Under the pieces are notes generated by a model. That model did no database searches and had not been told where the DNA came from. It was given only the letters and a program-made list of their open reading frames with translations. 64,000 bases of DNA from NCBI RefSeq assembly GCF_001886695.1, contig NZ_CP018097.1:682001-746000 (forward strand). Reading direction: 5' to 3'. Shown piece after piece: positions 35,238 through 43,882 of this stretch; positions within the stretch are counted from its first letter, which is position 1; each line of letters starts with the position of its first letter. Origin of the DNA: Aurantiacibacter gangjinensis. GTDB lineage: Bacteria > Pseudomonadota > Alphaproteobacteria > Sphingomonadales > Sphingomonadaceae. The position numbers and the translations under genes were made by a program.

Positions 35238-36863
35238 GTGTTCAAGGATCATGAGACTGGCAGCGACAGGGCGCGGGGCGAAAACCCCGCGGTCGACCTG
35301 TCGCATGACCAGATCCTCGATAGCGATGCGGACGATGCGCCCTCCGCACCGCAAAAGCGCAGACGCAATCCCTCCTCGCTCGCAGACGCTTACGGCAATT
35401 GGCGCTCCGGCGTATCCGCCAAGCTGGCAAAGGCCGACCTTACGCCAGACCTTGCACAGGATATCGGCTCGCGCCGCTGGCTCCGCGGTGCGGCAACGCT
35501 CGCCGGGCTGACCGCCCTGACGCTGGCTTTCCTGCCCGGCTTTTCGCCTGTGTCCGCTGCACCAGCGATGCAAATGGATGATCACGTGCGCGACGAGTTT
35601 CGCAGCCAGATGATCATGCCGCTGGCGCTGGGCGCGGATAGCGGGCGGCGCATGGGCGCAACGCCTGCCGTGATCGAACTGGCCAGTGCACCTGAACGCC
35701 CGCGCCTCGATCTCGTAGCCACGTTGGCGCAGGGCGATGGCTTCGACCGGATGCTCCGCCGTGCCGGTGTCGCGGGCGAAGAGGCGTCTCTGATAGCAGG
35801 CATGATCGGAGAGGCGATCCCGATAGCCGATATCGAACCCGGTACGCAGATCGACATTACCCTTGGCCGTCGCCCCGCTGCTGGAGCGCCGAGGCCCGTG
35901 GATGCGCTGACCTTCCGCGCGCGCTTCGATTTGCAACTCGCGGTCGAACGGGTCGACGGGCAATTGCGGCTCGACCCCCGCCCCATCGTGGTCGACGCCA
36001 CACCCCTGCGCGTGCGCGGCGATGTCGGCTCCAGCCTGTATCGCTCGGCCCGCGCGGCAGGCGCGCCTCCCGGCGCGGTGCAGGATTTCCTGCGCACCCT
36101 GGGCGAGGAAATGAACCTCAATGCCGAAATCGGTGCGGATGACGAGTTCGACATGATCGTCGAATATCGGCGCGCCGCCACGGGCGAGGTGGAAGTGGGC
36201 GACCTGCTCTATGCCGCCATTATCCGCGATGGCCGTCCGCGCAAGCAGCTGATGCGCTTCGGCCGGGAAGGCCAGTTTTACGACGCGGCGGGCGAAGGCA
36301 CGATGCGCGAAGGGCTGATCCGCCCTGTTTCTGGCGCGATTTCCAGCCGCTATGGTATGCGCCGTCACCCGATCCTCGGCTATCGCCGCATGCATGGCGG
36401 CGTCGATTTCCGCGGGCGCACCGGCACGCCGATCTACGCCGCGACGGATGGCACGGTGAATTTCGCCGGTCGCAATGGCGGGTTCGGCAATTTCGTGCGC
36501 ATCCGCCACGGCGGCGGGCTTTCCACGGGCTACGCGCATATGAGCCGCATTGCGGTGCAGAACGGCCAGCGCGTGGAGCGCGGGCAGGTGATCGGCTATA
36601 TCGGGTCGACCGGCCTCTCCACCGGTCCGCACCTGCATTACGAAATGTATCGCAATGGGCAGAAGATCGACCCGCTGAGCGTGCAATGGGTCACGCGGGC
36701 ACAGCTGACCGCTGCCGAAATGGCCAATTTCCGCCAGCAATTGGTGCGCCTGCAAATGATCGAGCCGGGCGCCGCGCTCAACGACCTTGCCCCCGACACT
36801 TCCACGGTCGAGGAGCCGGTGCGCGAAATCGATCGCATCGAGAACCGCCAAAGGGTCGACTGA
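35238..36863 (+). CDS. Membrane-anchored M23 peptidoglycan endopeptidase
   Basis: 541 residues from a GTG with a GAGGAGAG ribosome binding site. Cytoplasmic N-terminus of about 85 residues, one membrane helix (about 95-115), a periplasmic spacer with a LysM/OapA-like region, then LytM/M23 at about 370-470 with zinc ligands in MHGGVDFRG and HLHYEMY. Full catalytic set, so an active D,D-endopeptidase for wall growth or separation is expected. Stands alone, divergent from the helicase. Confidence 0.92.
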   Translation: MFKDHETGSDRARGENPAVDLSHDQILDSDADDAPSAPQKRRRNPSSLADAYGNWRSGVSAKLAKADLTPDLAQDIGSRRWLRGAATLAGLTALTLAFLPGFSPVSAAPAMQMDDHVRDEFRSQMIMPLALGADSGRRMGATPAVIELASAPERPRLDLVATLAQGDGFDRMLRRAGVAGEEASLIAGMIGEAIPIADIEPGTQIDITLGRRPAAGAPRPVDALTFRARFDLQLAVERVDGQLRLDPRPIVVDATPLRVRGDVGSSLYRSARAAGAPPGAVQDFLRTLGEEMNLNAEIGADDEFDMIVEYRRAATGEVEVGDLLYAAIIRDGRPRKQLMRFGREGQFYDAAGEGTMREGLIRPVSGAISSRYGMRRHPILGYRRMHGGVDFRGRTGTPIYAATDGTVNFAGRNGGFGNFVRIRHGGGLSTGYAHMSRIAVQNGQRVERGQVIGYIGSTGLSTGPHLHYEMYRNGQKIDPLSVQWVTRAQLTAAEMANFRQQLVRLQMIEPGAALNDLAPDTSTVEEPVREIDRIENRQRVD

Positions 36864-36910
36864 GCGCGTCGATTGATCGCGCTGCGCTTTTGCGGCAGAG
36901 CTTTTTCGCG

Positions 36911-37906
36911 ATGAACCGATCCTACCCCAACACTCGCCTCCGCCGCACGCGCGCGCACGGTTGGAGCCGCGCCATGCACCGCGAAACGGTAATGACCAGC
37001 GCGGACCTCATCTGGCCGCTTTTCGTCACCGATGGCAGCGATGCGGAAGAGCCGGTCGAGAGCTTGCCCGGCGTCTCTCGCTGGTCGGTCGACAATATCG
37101 CGAAGCGGGCCAAGGAAGCGGTCTCGCTCGGCATTCCGTGCATAGCGCTGTTTCCCAATACGCCCTCCGACCTGCGCAGTGACGATGGCGGCGAAGCGCT
37201 CAATCCCGACAATCTGATGTGCCGCGCGATCCGCGCCGTGCGCGATGCGTGTGGAACCGATATCGGCATCCTCACCGATGTCGCGCTCGACCCTTACACC
37301 AGCCACGGGCAGGACGGATTGCTGGATGATGCCGGGTATGTCGTAAACGACGATACCGTTGCCGTGCTGGTGGACCAGGCGGTAAACCAGGCGGAAGCGG
37401 GCGCGGATATCATCGCCCCGTCCGACATGATGGATGGCCGCGTGCGCGCGATCCGCATGGCGCTGGAAATGGCCGGTCACCACAATGTGCAGATCATGGC
37501 CTACGCCGCGAAATACGCCTCCGCCTTTTACGGCCCTTTCCGCGACGCGGTCGGATCGTCCGGCCTGCTGAAAGGCGACAAGACGACCTATCAGATGGAC
37601 CCGGCCAATGCGGATGAGGCCATGGCCGAAATCGCGCTCGACATCGCCGAAGGTGCCGACAGCGTGATGGTGAAGCCGGGGCTGGCCTATCTCGACATCA
37701 TCTGGCGCGCCAGGCAACGTTTTGACGTGCCCGTTTTCGCTTATCAGGTGAGCGGCGAATACGCTCTGATCGAGGCTGGAGCTCAACTCGGCATCGGTGA
37801 TCGCGATGCCCTGCTGATGGAAAAGCTGCTCGCCTTCAAACGCGCCGGCTGCAGCGGCGTGCTGACTTATCACGCCCCCGCGGCCGCTCGCATCCTCAAT
37901 GGCTGA
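36911..37906 (+). CDS. hemB: Porphobilinogen synthase
   Basis: 331-residue enzyme joining two 5-aminolevulinate molecules. Schiff-base lysine motifs AYAAKYASAFYGPFRDAV and VMVKPGLAYLDII are seen. DVALDPYTSHGQDG lacks the cysteine cluster of the zinc form, so it is the Mg-dependent/alpha type, which is typical of these bacteria. The ATG at 36911 starts at NRSYPNTRLRRTRAH, the family opening; the ORF extending to 36686 shadows the M23 gene. It overlaps the GNAT gene by 8 bp. Confidence 0.96.
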   Translation: MNRSYPNTRLRRTRAHGWSRAMHRETVMTSADLIWPLFVTDGSDAEEPVESLPGVSRWSVDNIAKRAKEAVSLGIPCIALFPNTPSDLRSDDGGEALNPDNLMCRAIRAVRDACGTDIGILTDVALDPYTSHGQDGLLDDAGYVVNDDTVAVLVDQAVNQAEAGADIIAPSDMMDGRVRAIRMALEMAGHHNVQIMAYAAKYASAFYGPFRDAVGSSGLLKGDKTTYQMDPANADEAMAEIALDIAEGADSVMVKPGLAYLDIIWRARQRFDVPVFAYQVSGEYALIEAGAQLGIGDRDALLMEKLLAFKRAGCSGVLTYHAPAAARILNG

Positions 37907-38474
37907 GTTTCGACATGAAACGGAGCGGCTGGTGCTTCGCGACTGGCGCGAGGACGACTGGCCACGCTTCTGGGAATTGACCAATACGCCAGCCGTGATG
38001 CGCTGGCTGGGCCATGAAGCCGACGAGGAGACACGCAGTGCGGCGCGCGAGCGGGTCGAAGGCTATGCGCGCGATTACGGCCATACCTTCTGGCTGCTGG
38101 GCCGGCGCGACGATGGCGGACACCTTTCCGGCGAAATGCTGGGTTTTTGCGGGCTGAAACGCGGCAATGTCGAGGGGTCGCCCGTTTGCGGTATGGCCGA
38201 AATCGGCTGGCGTTTGCGTGAGGAGGCCTGGGGGCGCGGCTACGCCAGGGAAGCTGCGATGGCGAGCCTCGATCAGGGCTTTGGGCGGTTCGGCTACAAA
38301 GAGATTGCCGCCCTTACAGTAGAGGAAAATGGGGCGAGTTGGGGCCTGATGAAACGGCTCGGCATGCAACGGCGCGAGGATCTCGATTTCTACGACGAGA
38401 ATTGGCCGGACGAATTCAACCCGACCATTGTGTATGCAATCGCCGCTGACCAATGGCGAGAAGCGCGCCCATGA
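37899..38474 (+). CDS. GNAT family N-acetyltransferase
   Basis: 191 residues of the RimJ/RimL-like type: ETERLVLRDWREDDWPRFWE at the start, the acetyl-CoA loop near EIGWRLREEAWGRGYAREAA, and the following NGASWGLMKRLGM helix. The substrate (protein N-terminus or small amine) is unknown. It overlaps hemB and the next gene (ATGA), giving a hemB-GNAT-MFS/speE-gamma-CA operon. Confidence 0.9.
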   Translation: MAEFRHETERLVLRDWREDDWPRFWELTNTPAVMRWLGHEADEETRSAARERVEGYARDYGHTFWLLGRRDDGGHLSGEMLGFCGLKRGNVEGSPVCGMAEIGWRLREEAWGRGYAREAAMASLDQGFGRFGYKEIAALTVEENGASWGLMKRLGMQRREDLDFYDENWPDEFNPTIVYAIAADQWREARP

Positions 38475-40663
38475 CCAGCTCGCGCCGCTGGCTTTACACG
38501 CTCATCATCTTCTCAGGTAGTTTCCTGCTCTTTCTGGTGCAGCCGATGGTGGCGCGCATGGCGCTGCCGCAGCTGGGCGGCGCACCCAATGTCTGGAACA
38601 GCGCCATGCTGGTTTACCAGGCGCTGCTGCTGGCGGGCTATGCCTATGCGCACTGGATCGGGCGATTTGCGCTTATCAAACAGGGCTTGATCCATTTGGC
38701 CGTGCTTGGGCTCGGCGCGCTGACCCTGCCGGTGGCGCTGGCCGATATCGCGCCGCCGCAGGCCGGATATGAAGCGCTGTGGGTGCCGTGGCTATTCCTC
38801 CTCACCGTCGGACCCGCCTTTTTCGCGGTCTCGGCGCAGGCGCCGCTGATCCAGCGCTGGTATGCTGCGCATCCTGATGCCGGCGACCCCTATTCGCTTT
38901 ACGCTGCCAGCAATCTGGGCAGTTTTGCAGGGCTTATCGCCTATCCGCTGCTGGCAGAGCCGCTGCTGCCACTGGGCGCGCAGAGCCTCTACTGGGCCAT
39001 CGGTTATGGCGGCGTGCTGCTGCTGGTCGCCGCAGCGGTGGCGAGCCGGCGTGGCATCGCTGCTCCTGCGCACAAAACGGCGAGCCATGCTGCCGCGGAC
39101 GTAGCACCGGACGGCAAAACGATCGCCTTGTGGCTGGCGCTCTCGGCAGTGCCTTCGGGCCTGATGCTGTCGACCACCAGCTTCCTCACCACCGACATCA
39201 TGGCGATGCCGCTACTCTGGGTCATCCCGCTGGGGCTGTACCTGCTCAGCTTCACCATCGCCTTTGCGCGCAATCGAGCTCTGGCGCAGGTCCTCGTGGT
39301 GCTGGCACCCATCATCCTGCTGATCGATGGCGGCCTCGCCATGTTTGCAGCCGGGCGGGCCAATCTGCTGGCGGCGATCATCAGCGTGGTTCTGCTTTTC
39401 GTGACCGCGGTGGCTCTGCACAGCAGGCTCTATACCTTGCGGCCCGACCCCGCCCATTTGACGCGGTTCTACCTTGTGATGGCTGCGGGTGGAGCGCTCG
39501 GCGGTCTGTTCACCGCCTTGGTCGCTCCGCTGGTGTTCGACTGGACGTGGGAGCACCCGCTGCTGATCCTCGCCGCCGCTGCGCTGGTGCCGCTCGACGT
39601 GTGGAAGCGCCTGCTTGGCCGGCTTTCGATAGCGCCGAACACGCTGCGCATCGCGCTGATCGTCGGCATCTTCGTGCTCTTCAATGCGGCCTTGCTCATC
39701 TACCAGCGGACCGAAGCCGTGCGCGTGCTGGGTGCGGCGGAAGGCGCGATGCTGCTTGTCCTGCTAACAGCCGCCATCGCGATGATGGTGCGGCGCTGGT
39801 CCTATGTTGCCATGACCTTCGCGCTCCTCGTGGGCCTTGGCGGGCTGGCGAACCTGCAAACCAGTTTCGAAGGCGCGCGTGAACGCAGCTATTTCGGTAT
39901 CTATTCGGTGCAGGAACAAGCCGATGGGGATGTGCTGTTGATGCATGGAACGACCATTCACGGCATCCAGCGGAGCGGCGCGGATGCGCTGGAGCCGACG
40001 GCCTATTTCGGCCGCGAGTCCGGCGTCGGCCTTGCGCTAGAGAATGCCGGATCGGTCGTCGGTTCGCAGGCGCGGATCGGCGTCGTCGGGCTGGGGATCG
40101 GCACGCTAGCCTGTTATCGCCAGCCGGGGCAGGACTGGACCTTTTTCGAGCTGGACCCCGAAGTGCTGCGCTATTCCGAGCGCGGCGATTTCACCTTCAT
40201 GTCCTCCTGCGCGCCCAATGCCGACATTGTCGTTGGCGATGCGCGGCTGGAATTGCAGGCGCTACCCGCAAACAGCTTCGAGGTGCTAGTCATCGACGCC
40301 TTTTCCTCGGACGCCATTCCGCTGCACTTGCTCACGGCAGAGGCTCTGGCCGTGTATGACAACGTGCTGACCGAGGACGGTGTGTTGTTGATGCATATCT
40401 CCAATCGCTATGTCCGGCTGGAGCCGGTAGTGGCGCGGTTGGCAGAAACGAGCGGTTTCTACGCCATGCAATTGTCGAGCGAAGCGGATATGGCGCATGA
40501 CCTCTATTCGTCGAACTGGATCGCGCTGTCTGCCAGCCGTGCGCCGCTGGACCGGCTTTCCACGACCGGCGCATGGCGCCTGCTGGCCCCGCCCGAAGGT
40601 CCGGTATGGACCGACGATTACGCGTCCATCCTGCCCTATCTCGTCTGGGAGAATTTCCTGTGA
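38471..40663 (+). CDS. Fused MFS-like membrane domain and spermidine-synthase-like protein
   Basis: 730 residues. The first about 430 residues carry at least ten hydrophobic helices; the last about 230 have the SpeE-type Rossmann fold (GVVGLGIGTLACY, FELDPEVLRYSER, VIDAFSSDAIPLHLLT). Fusions of this kind are widespread but have no proved activity; the aminopropyltransferase active-site Asp region appears partly conserved. The ATG at 38471 overlaps the GNAT stop. Confidence 0.9.
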   Translation: MTSSRRWLYTLIIFSGSFLLFLVQPMVARMALPQLGGAPNVWNSAMLVYQALLLAGYAYAHWIGRFALIKQGLIHLAVLGLGALTLPVALADIAPPQAGYEALWVPWLFLLTVGPAFFAVSAQAPLIQRWYAAHPDAGDPYSLYAASNLGSFAGLIAYPLLAEPLLPLGAQSLYWAIGYGGVLLLVAAAVASRRGIAAPAHKTASHAAADVAPDGKTIALWLALSAVPSGLMLSTTSFLTTDIMAMPLLWVIPLGLYLLSFTIAFARNRALAQVLVVLAPIILLIDGGLAMFAAGRANLLAAIISVVLLFVTAVALHSRLYTLRPDPAHLTRFYLVMAAGGALGGLFTALVAPLVFDWTWEHPLLILAAAALVPLDVWKRLLGRLSIAPNTLRIALIVGIFVLFNAALLIYQRTEAVRVLGAAEGAMLLVLLTAAIAMMVRRWSYVAMTFALLVGLGGLANLQTSFEGARERSYFGIYSVQEQADGDVLLMHGTTIHGIQRSGADALEPTAYFGRESGVGLALENAGSVVGSQARIGVVGLGIGTLACYRQPGQDWTFFELDPEVLRYSERGDFTFMSSCAPNADIVVGDARLELQALPANSFEVLVIDAFSSDAIPLHLLTAEALAVYDNVLTEDGVLLMHISNRYVRLEPVVARLAETSGFYAMQLSSEADMAHDLYSSNWIALSASRAPLDRLSTTGAWRLLAPPEGPVWTDDYASILPYLVWENFL

Positions 40664-41232
40664 GCCTGACCGACTGCTTCCCCGACGCCACCATCCTGCC
40701 CTTCGATGGTAAGGAGCCGCAGATCCACGAGACCGCTTTCGTCGCGCCCGGCGCGCGCATTATCGGCGATGTGACGATCGGGCCGGAAGCGAGCGTGTGG
40801 TACAATTGCGTGCTGCGCGGCGACATCCACCGCATCGAGGTGGGGGCGCGCTCCAACGTGCAGGATGGCAGCGTCTTCCATGTCGAAGGCCCGCGCCCCG
40901 ACACTGATGGCGAACCGACCATCATCGGCGAGGATTGCGTGATCGGGCACATGGCTGTCGTTCACGGAGCGCAGCTGGCGGATCGCGCTTTTGTAGGTAT
41001 GGGCGCGGTCGCTATGGACGGCGCGCGCATTGCGACAGGCGGGATGCTTGGGGCCGGCGCGCTGCTCAGCCCCGGCAAGCGTATCGGCGAAGGCGAAATC
41101 TGGATTGGTCGCCCGGCGAAGTATTATCGCACGCAGGATGATGCACAGATCGCGAAGATCAAATTCCAGACCGAGCGCTATTGTAAGCTGGCGCAGCGTC
41201 ACCTGGCGGAGTTGCGCAGCGCAACTTCTTAA
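40660..41232 (+). CDS. Gamma carbonic anhydrase family protein
   Basis: 190 residues of left-handed beta-helix hexapeptides. Probable zinc histidines occur in SVFHVEG and in VIGHMAVVHGAQL, placed as in the gamma class. GTG start overlapping the previous stop (GTGA). Many members of this group are active only under oxidising conditions or not at all, so enzyme activity is uncertain. It ends overlapping the convergent ligase gene by 4 bp. Confidence 0.9.
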   Translation: MSLTDCFPDATILPFDGKEPQIHETAFVAPGARIIGDVTIGPEASVWYNCVLRGDIHRIEVGARSNVQDGSVFHVEGPRPDTDGEPTIIGEDCVIGHMAVVHGAQLADRAFVGMGAVAMDGARIATGGMLGAGALLSPGKRIGEGEIWIGRPAKYYRTQDDAQIAKIKFQTERYCKLAQRHLAELRSATS

Positions 41233-42824
41233 TCCCGCACCAGTGCCTTTAGCGCCTCGATCCGGTCCGCTTCATGCACCGGCTTGTCCCAGCGGATGCG
41301 GTGGATGCGGGGGAAGCGCATGGCGAGGCCGCTCTTGTGGCGTTTGCTGGTATGTATCGAATCGAACGCCACCTCGAACACCAGCGTCCGCCCGACCTCG
41401 CGCACCGGGCCGAAGCGGTTGAGCGTCGTCTGCCGCACCAGCCGGTCGAGCTTCTTGAGCTCCGCATCGGTGAAGCCCGAATAAGCTTTACCCACCGGCA
41501 GCAATTCCGCACCTTCGTCCGGGTCGCCGTCCCAGCAGCCGAATGTGTAGTCGGAATAGAAGCTGGAGCGTTTGCCACTGCCGCGCTGGGCATACATCAG
41601 CACGCAATCGATCAGCAGCGGATCGCGCTTCCATTTGTACCACAATCCGGTCTTGCGACCGGCGATGTAGGGCGAGGTCTTTTGCTTCAGCATCAGCCCT
41701 TCGATGGCATCGTCGCGCGTGCCCTCGCGAATCTCGGCAAGATGGTCGAAATCACGCGCTTCGACCAGCTGGCTGAGATCGAAATGGGAATCGGGTAGGC
41801 GCGGCATCAGCGCCTCGAGCCGGTCACGCCGCGCTGTCCAGGCCGATGGGCGGATATCCTCGCCCTCCAGCATCAGCACATCGTAAAGCCGCACGAAGGC
41901 CGGGCTTTCGGTGAGCATCTTCTTGCTGACCGTTTTGCGCCCCAATCTCTGTTGCAGCGCGTTGAAGCTGGCAGCGCCGCCTTCCTCGCCGCCCTGCGTC
42001 GTGCCGCGCACGAGCAATTCGCCATCGAGCACTGCGGGAATGTCTAGCGCGCCGACCATTTCTGGGAAGGTCGCGGAGATGTCGTCACCGGAGCGCGAAT
42101 AGACACGCGTCTCGCCCGCGACGTGCACCAGCTGCACGCGGATGCCGTCCCATTTCCACTCCGCCGCGTAATCGGCGAGATCGACGACCGTTTCCTCCAG
42201 CGGGTGGGCCAACATGAAGGGGCGGAAAAGCGGGATATTCTCGGTATCGGGTGGCTCGGCACCGTCGGCAGCCCAGGCGAACAGCTCTTCATAGGGCGGC
42301 TCCAGCGCGTGCCAGTATTCCTCCACCTCGTCGACATCGACATCGAAAGCCTGCGCGAACGCCACCTTCGCGAGCCGCGAGGACACGCCCACGCGCATGC
42401 CGCCCGTAGCCAGCTTGAAGAGCGCATAACGGCCCGACGCATCGAGCCGGTCGAGCAGTTTGGGAAGTTCGCTCAGCACGCTCACCCGCGTCATCGCGGA
42501 GAGCGCATCGACCGCCTCGCTCACCGTGGGCGGCGGCGCCGTCTCGCCCAGCGGATCGGGCCAGAGGAAGCTGGCAGTTTCCGCAGTGTCGCCCACAAAG
42601 TCGCGGCTGAGCGTCCAGAGCACGGGATCGACCCGCTCTTTCAGCATGTTGCGGATGGTGGAGGATTTGACCGCAGGGAAATCCAGCCCGCCAGTCAACG
42701 CGGCGAGCGCCCATCCACGATCGGGATCGGGAGTTGCGCGCAGATACTCCGAGATCAGCCGCAATTTCTCATTGCGGCTGCGCGTATAGACGAGCGCTTC
42801 GACAAGGGCGGCGAACTCTTCCAC
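41229..42824 (-). CDS. ATP-dependent DNA ligase of the ligase-associated damage-response cluster
   Basis: 531 residues. N-terminal helical DNA-binding domain (about 1-200), then the nucleotidyl-transferase lysine in EWKWDGIRVQLV (about 230), motif III-like TRVYSRSGDDIS, motif V GLMLKQKTSPYIAGRK and LWYKWKRDPL, and an OB-fold C-terminus. It seals nicks and double-strand ends in a repair set normally also containing an exonuclease, an Lhr-type helicase and PdeM. GTG start 1 bp after the exonuclease stop. Confidence 0.92.
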   Translation of the reverse strand: MEEFAALVEALVYTRSRNEKLRLISEYLRATPDPDRGWALAALTGGLDFPAVKSSTIRNMLKERVDPVLWTLSRDFVGDTAETASFLWPDPLGETAPPPTVSEAVDALSAMTRVSVLSELPKLLDRLDASGRYALFKLATGGMRVGVSSRLAKVAFAQAFDVDVDEVEEYWHALEPPYEELFAWAADGAEPPDTENIPLFRPFMLAHPLEETVVDLADYAAEWKWDGIRVQLVHVAGETRVYSRSGDDISATFPEMVGALDIPAVLDGELLVRGTTQGGEEGGAASFNALQQRLGRKTVSKKMLTESPAFVRLYDVLMLEGEDIRPSAWTARRDRLEALMPRLPDSHFDLSQLVEARDFDHLAEIREGTRDDAIEGLMLKQKTSPYIAGRKTGLWYKWKRDPLLIDCVLMYAQRGSGKRSSFYSDYTFGCWDGDPDEGAELLPVGKAYSGFTDAELKKLDRLVRQTTLNRFGPVREVGRTLVFEVAFDSIHTSKRHKSGLAMRFPRIHRIRWDKPVHEADRIEALKALVRD

Positions 42825-43844
42825 CTATTCGTCCTCATCCTCCCGACCCACCATGGCGAGCGCGCGGGCGCGGCGCTGGTGCAGCTGGTGCCAGCGTAGC
42901 AGCGCCTCCTCGCGGCCATGGGTGATCCACGTTTCCTGCGGATCGACTTCCTGGATCGTGCGGGTGAGTTCGTGCCAGTCGGCATGGTCGGAAATGACCA
43001 GCGGCAGCTCGACATTGCGCTGCCGGGCGCGCTGGCGCACGCGCATCCAGCCGCTGGCCATGGCGGTGATAGGCTCGGGCAGGCGGCGGCTCCAGCGATC
43101 ATTGAGGGCAGAGGGCGGTGCGACCACGATATGGCCGCGAATATCGTCCTTCGTGTGGTCCATCACCATGCGCAATTCGCCGAGGTCGACTCCGAATTCC
43201 TCGTAGAGCCGACACATCTTCTCCATCGCGCCGTGCAGATAGATCGGCTGCGTATGTCCGGCAGCGCGCAATTCCGCGATCACGCGCTGCGCCTTGCCCA
43301 GCGCATAGGCGCCCACCAGCACGCAGCGATCGGGATAGGCTGCCAACCGCTCCAGCAGCTTGGCCATCTCGTCCTCGATCGGTGGATGGGTAAAGAGCGG
43401 CAGGCCGAAGGTCGCCTCGGTGATGAAGATATCGCAGGGCGTGACCTCGAAAGGCGGACAGGTCGGGTCCGGGCGGCGCTTGTAATCGCCGGTGATGACG
43501 ACGCGCTCGCCCGCATGCTCCAGCAGGATCTGCGCGCTGCCCAGCACGTGACCGGCGGGGATATAGGTCGCATCCACTCCGCCATCGAGTCGGATCGTTT
43601 CGCCATATTCGACCGGACGGGTGTCGCCGCCATCGGGGCCTTCGCCGGTACGGTAGCGCAGTGCCATGATCGCCAGTGTTTCGGGCGTAGCGACAGTCTT
43701 GCCGTGGCCGCCGCGCGCATGGTCTGCATGGCCGTGTGTCACCAGTGCCTTGCCGACCGGCTTGGACGGGTCGACCCAGCAATCGGCAGGCGGGATATAG
43801 ACCCCGTGCGGGTCCGGCTTGATCCATGAAAACGGCGCGGCCAT
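42825..43844 (-). CDS. Ligase-associated DNA exonuclease (metallo-beta-lactamase/CPSF-like)
   Basis: 339 residues. Metallo-beta-lactamase motif THGHADHARGGHG (motif 2, HxHxDH type) near residue 36, later GHVLGSAQILLEHAG and VITGDYKRRPDPTCPPFE, and a beta-CASP-like part. It is the standard partner of the ATP-dependent ligase. The helicase and PdeM members of the cluster are not next to it in this window. Confidence 0.9.
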   Translation of the reverse strand: MAAPFSWIKPDPHGVYIPPADCWVDPSKPVGKALVTHGHADHARGGHGKTVATPETLAIMALRYRTGEGPDGGDTRPVEYGETIRLDGGVDATYIPAGHVLGSAQILLEHAGERVVITGDYKRRPDPTCPPFEVTPCDIFITEATFGLPLFTHPPIEDEMAKLLERLAAYPDRCVLVGAYALGKAQRVIAELRAAGHTQPIYLHGAMEKMCRLYEEFGVDLGELRMVMDHTKDDIRGHIVVAPPSALNDRWSRRLPEPITAMASGWMRVRQRARQRNVELPLVISDHADWHELTRTIQEVDPQETWITHGREEALLRWHQLHQRRARALAMVGREDEDE

Positions 43845-43882
43845 CGCCTGTTAAAAGTAGCGCGGCGCGACTTTCGTTCCGT

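Noticed and set aside
35148-36851. 567-codon minus-strand frame antisense to the M23 peptidase gene
   Set aside because: Shadow of the well-supported M23 gene with a clear ribosome binding site and catalytic motifs.
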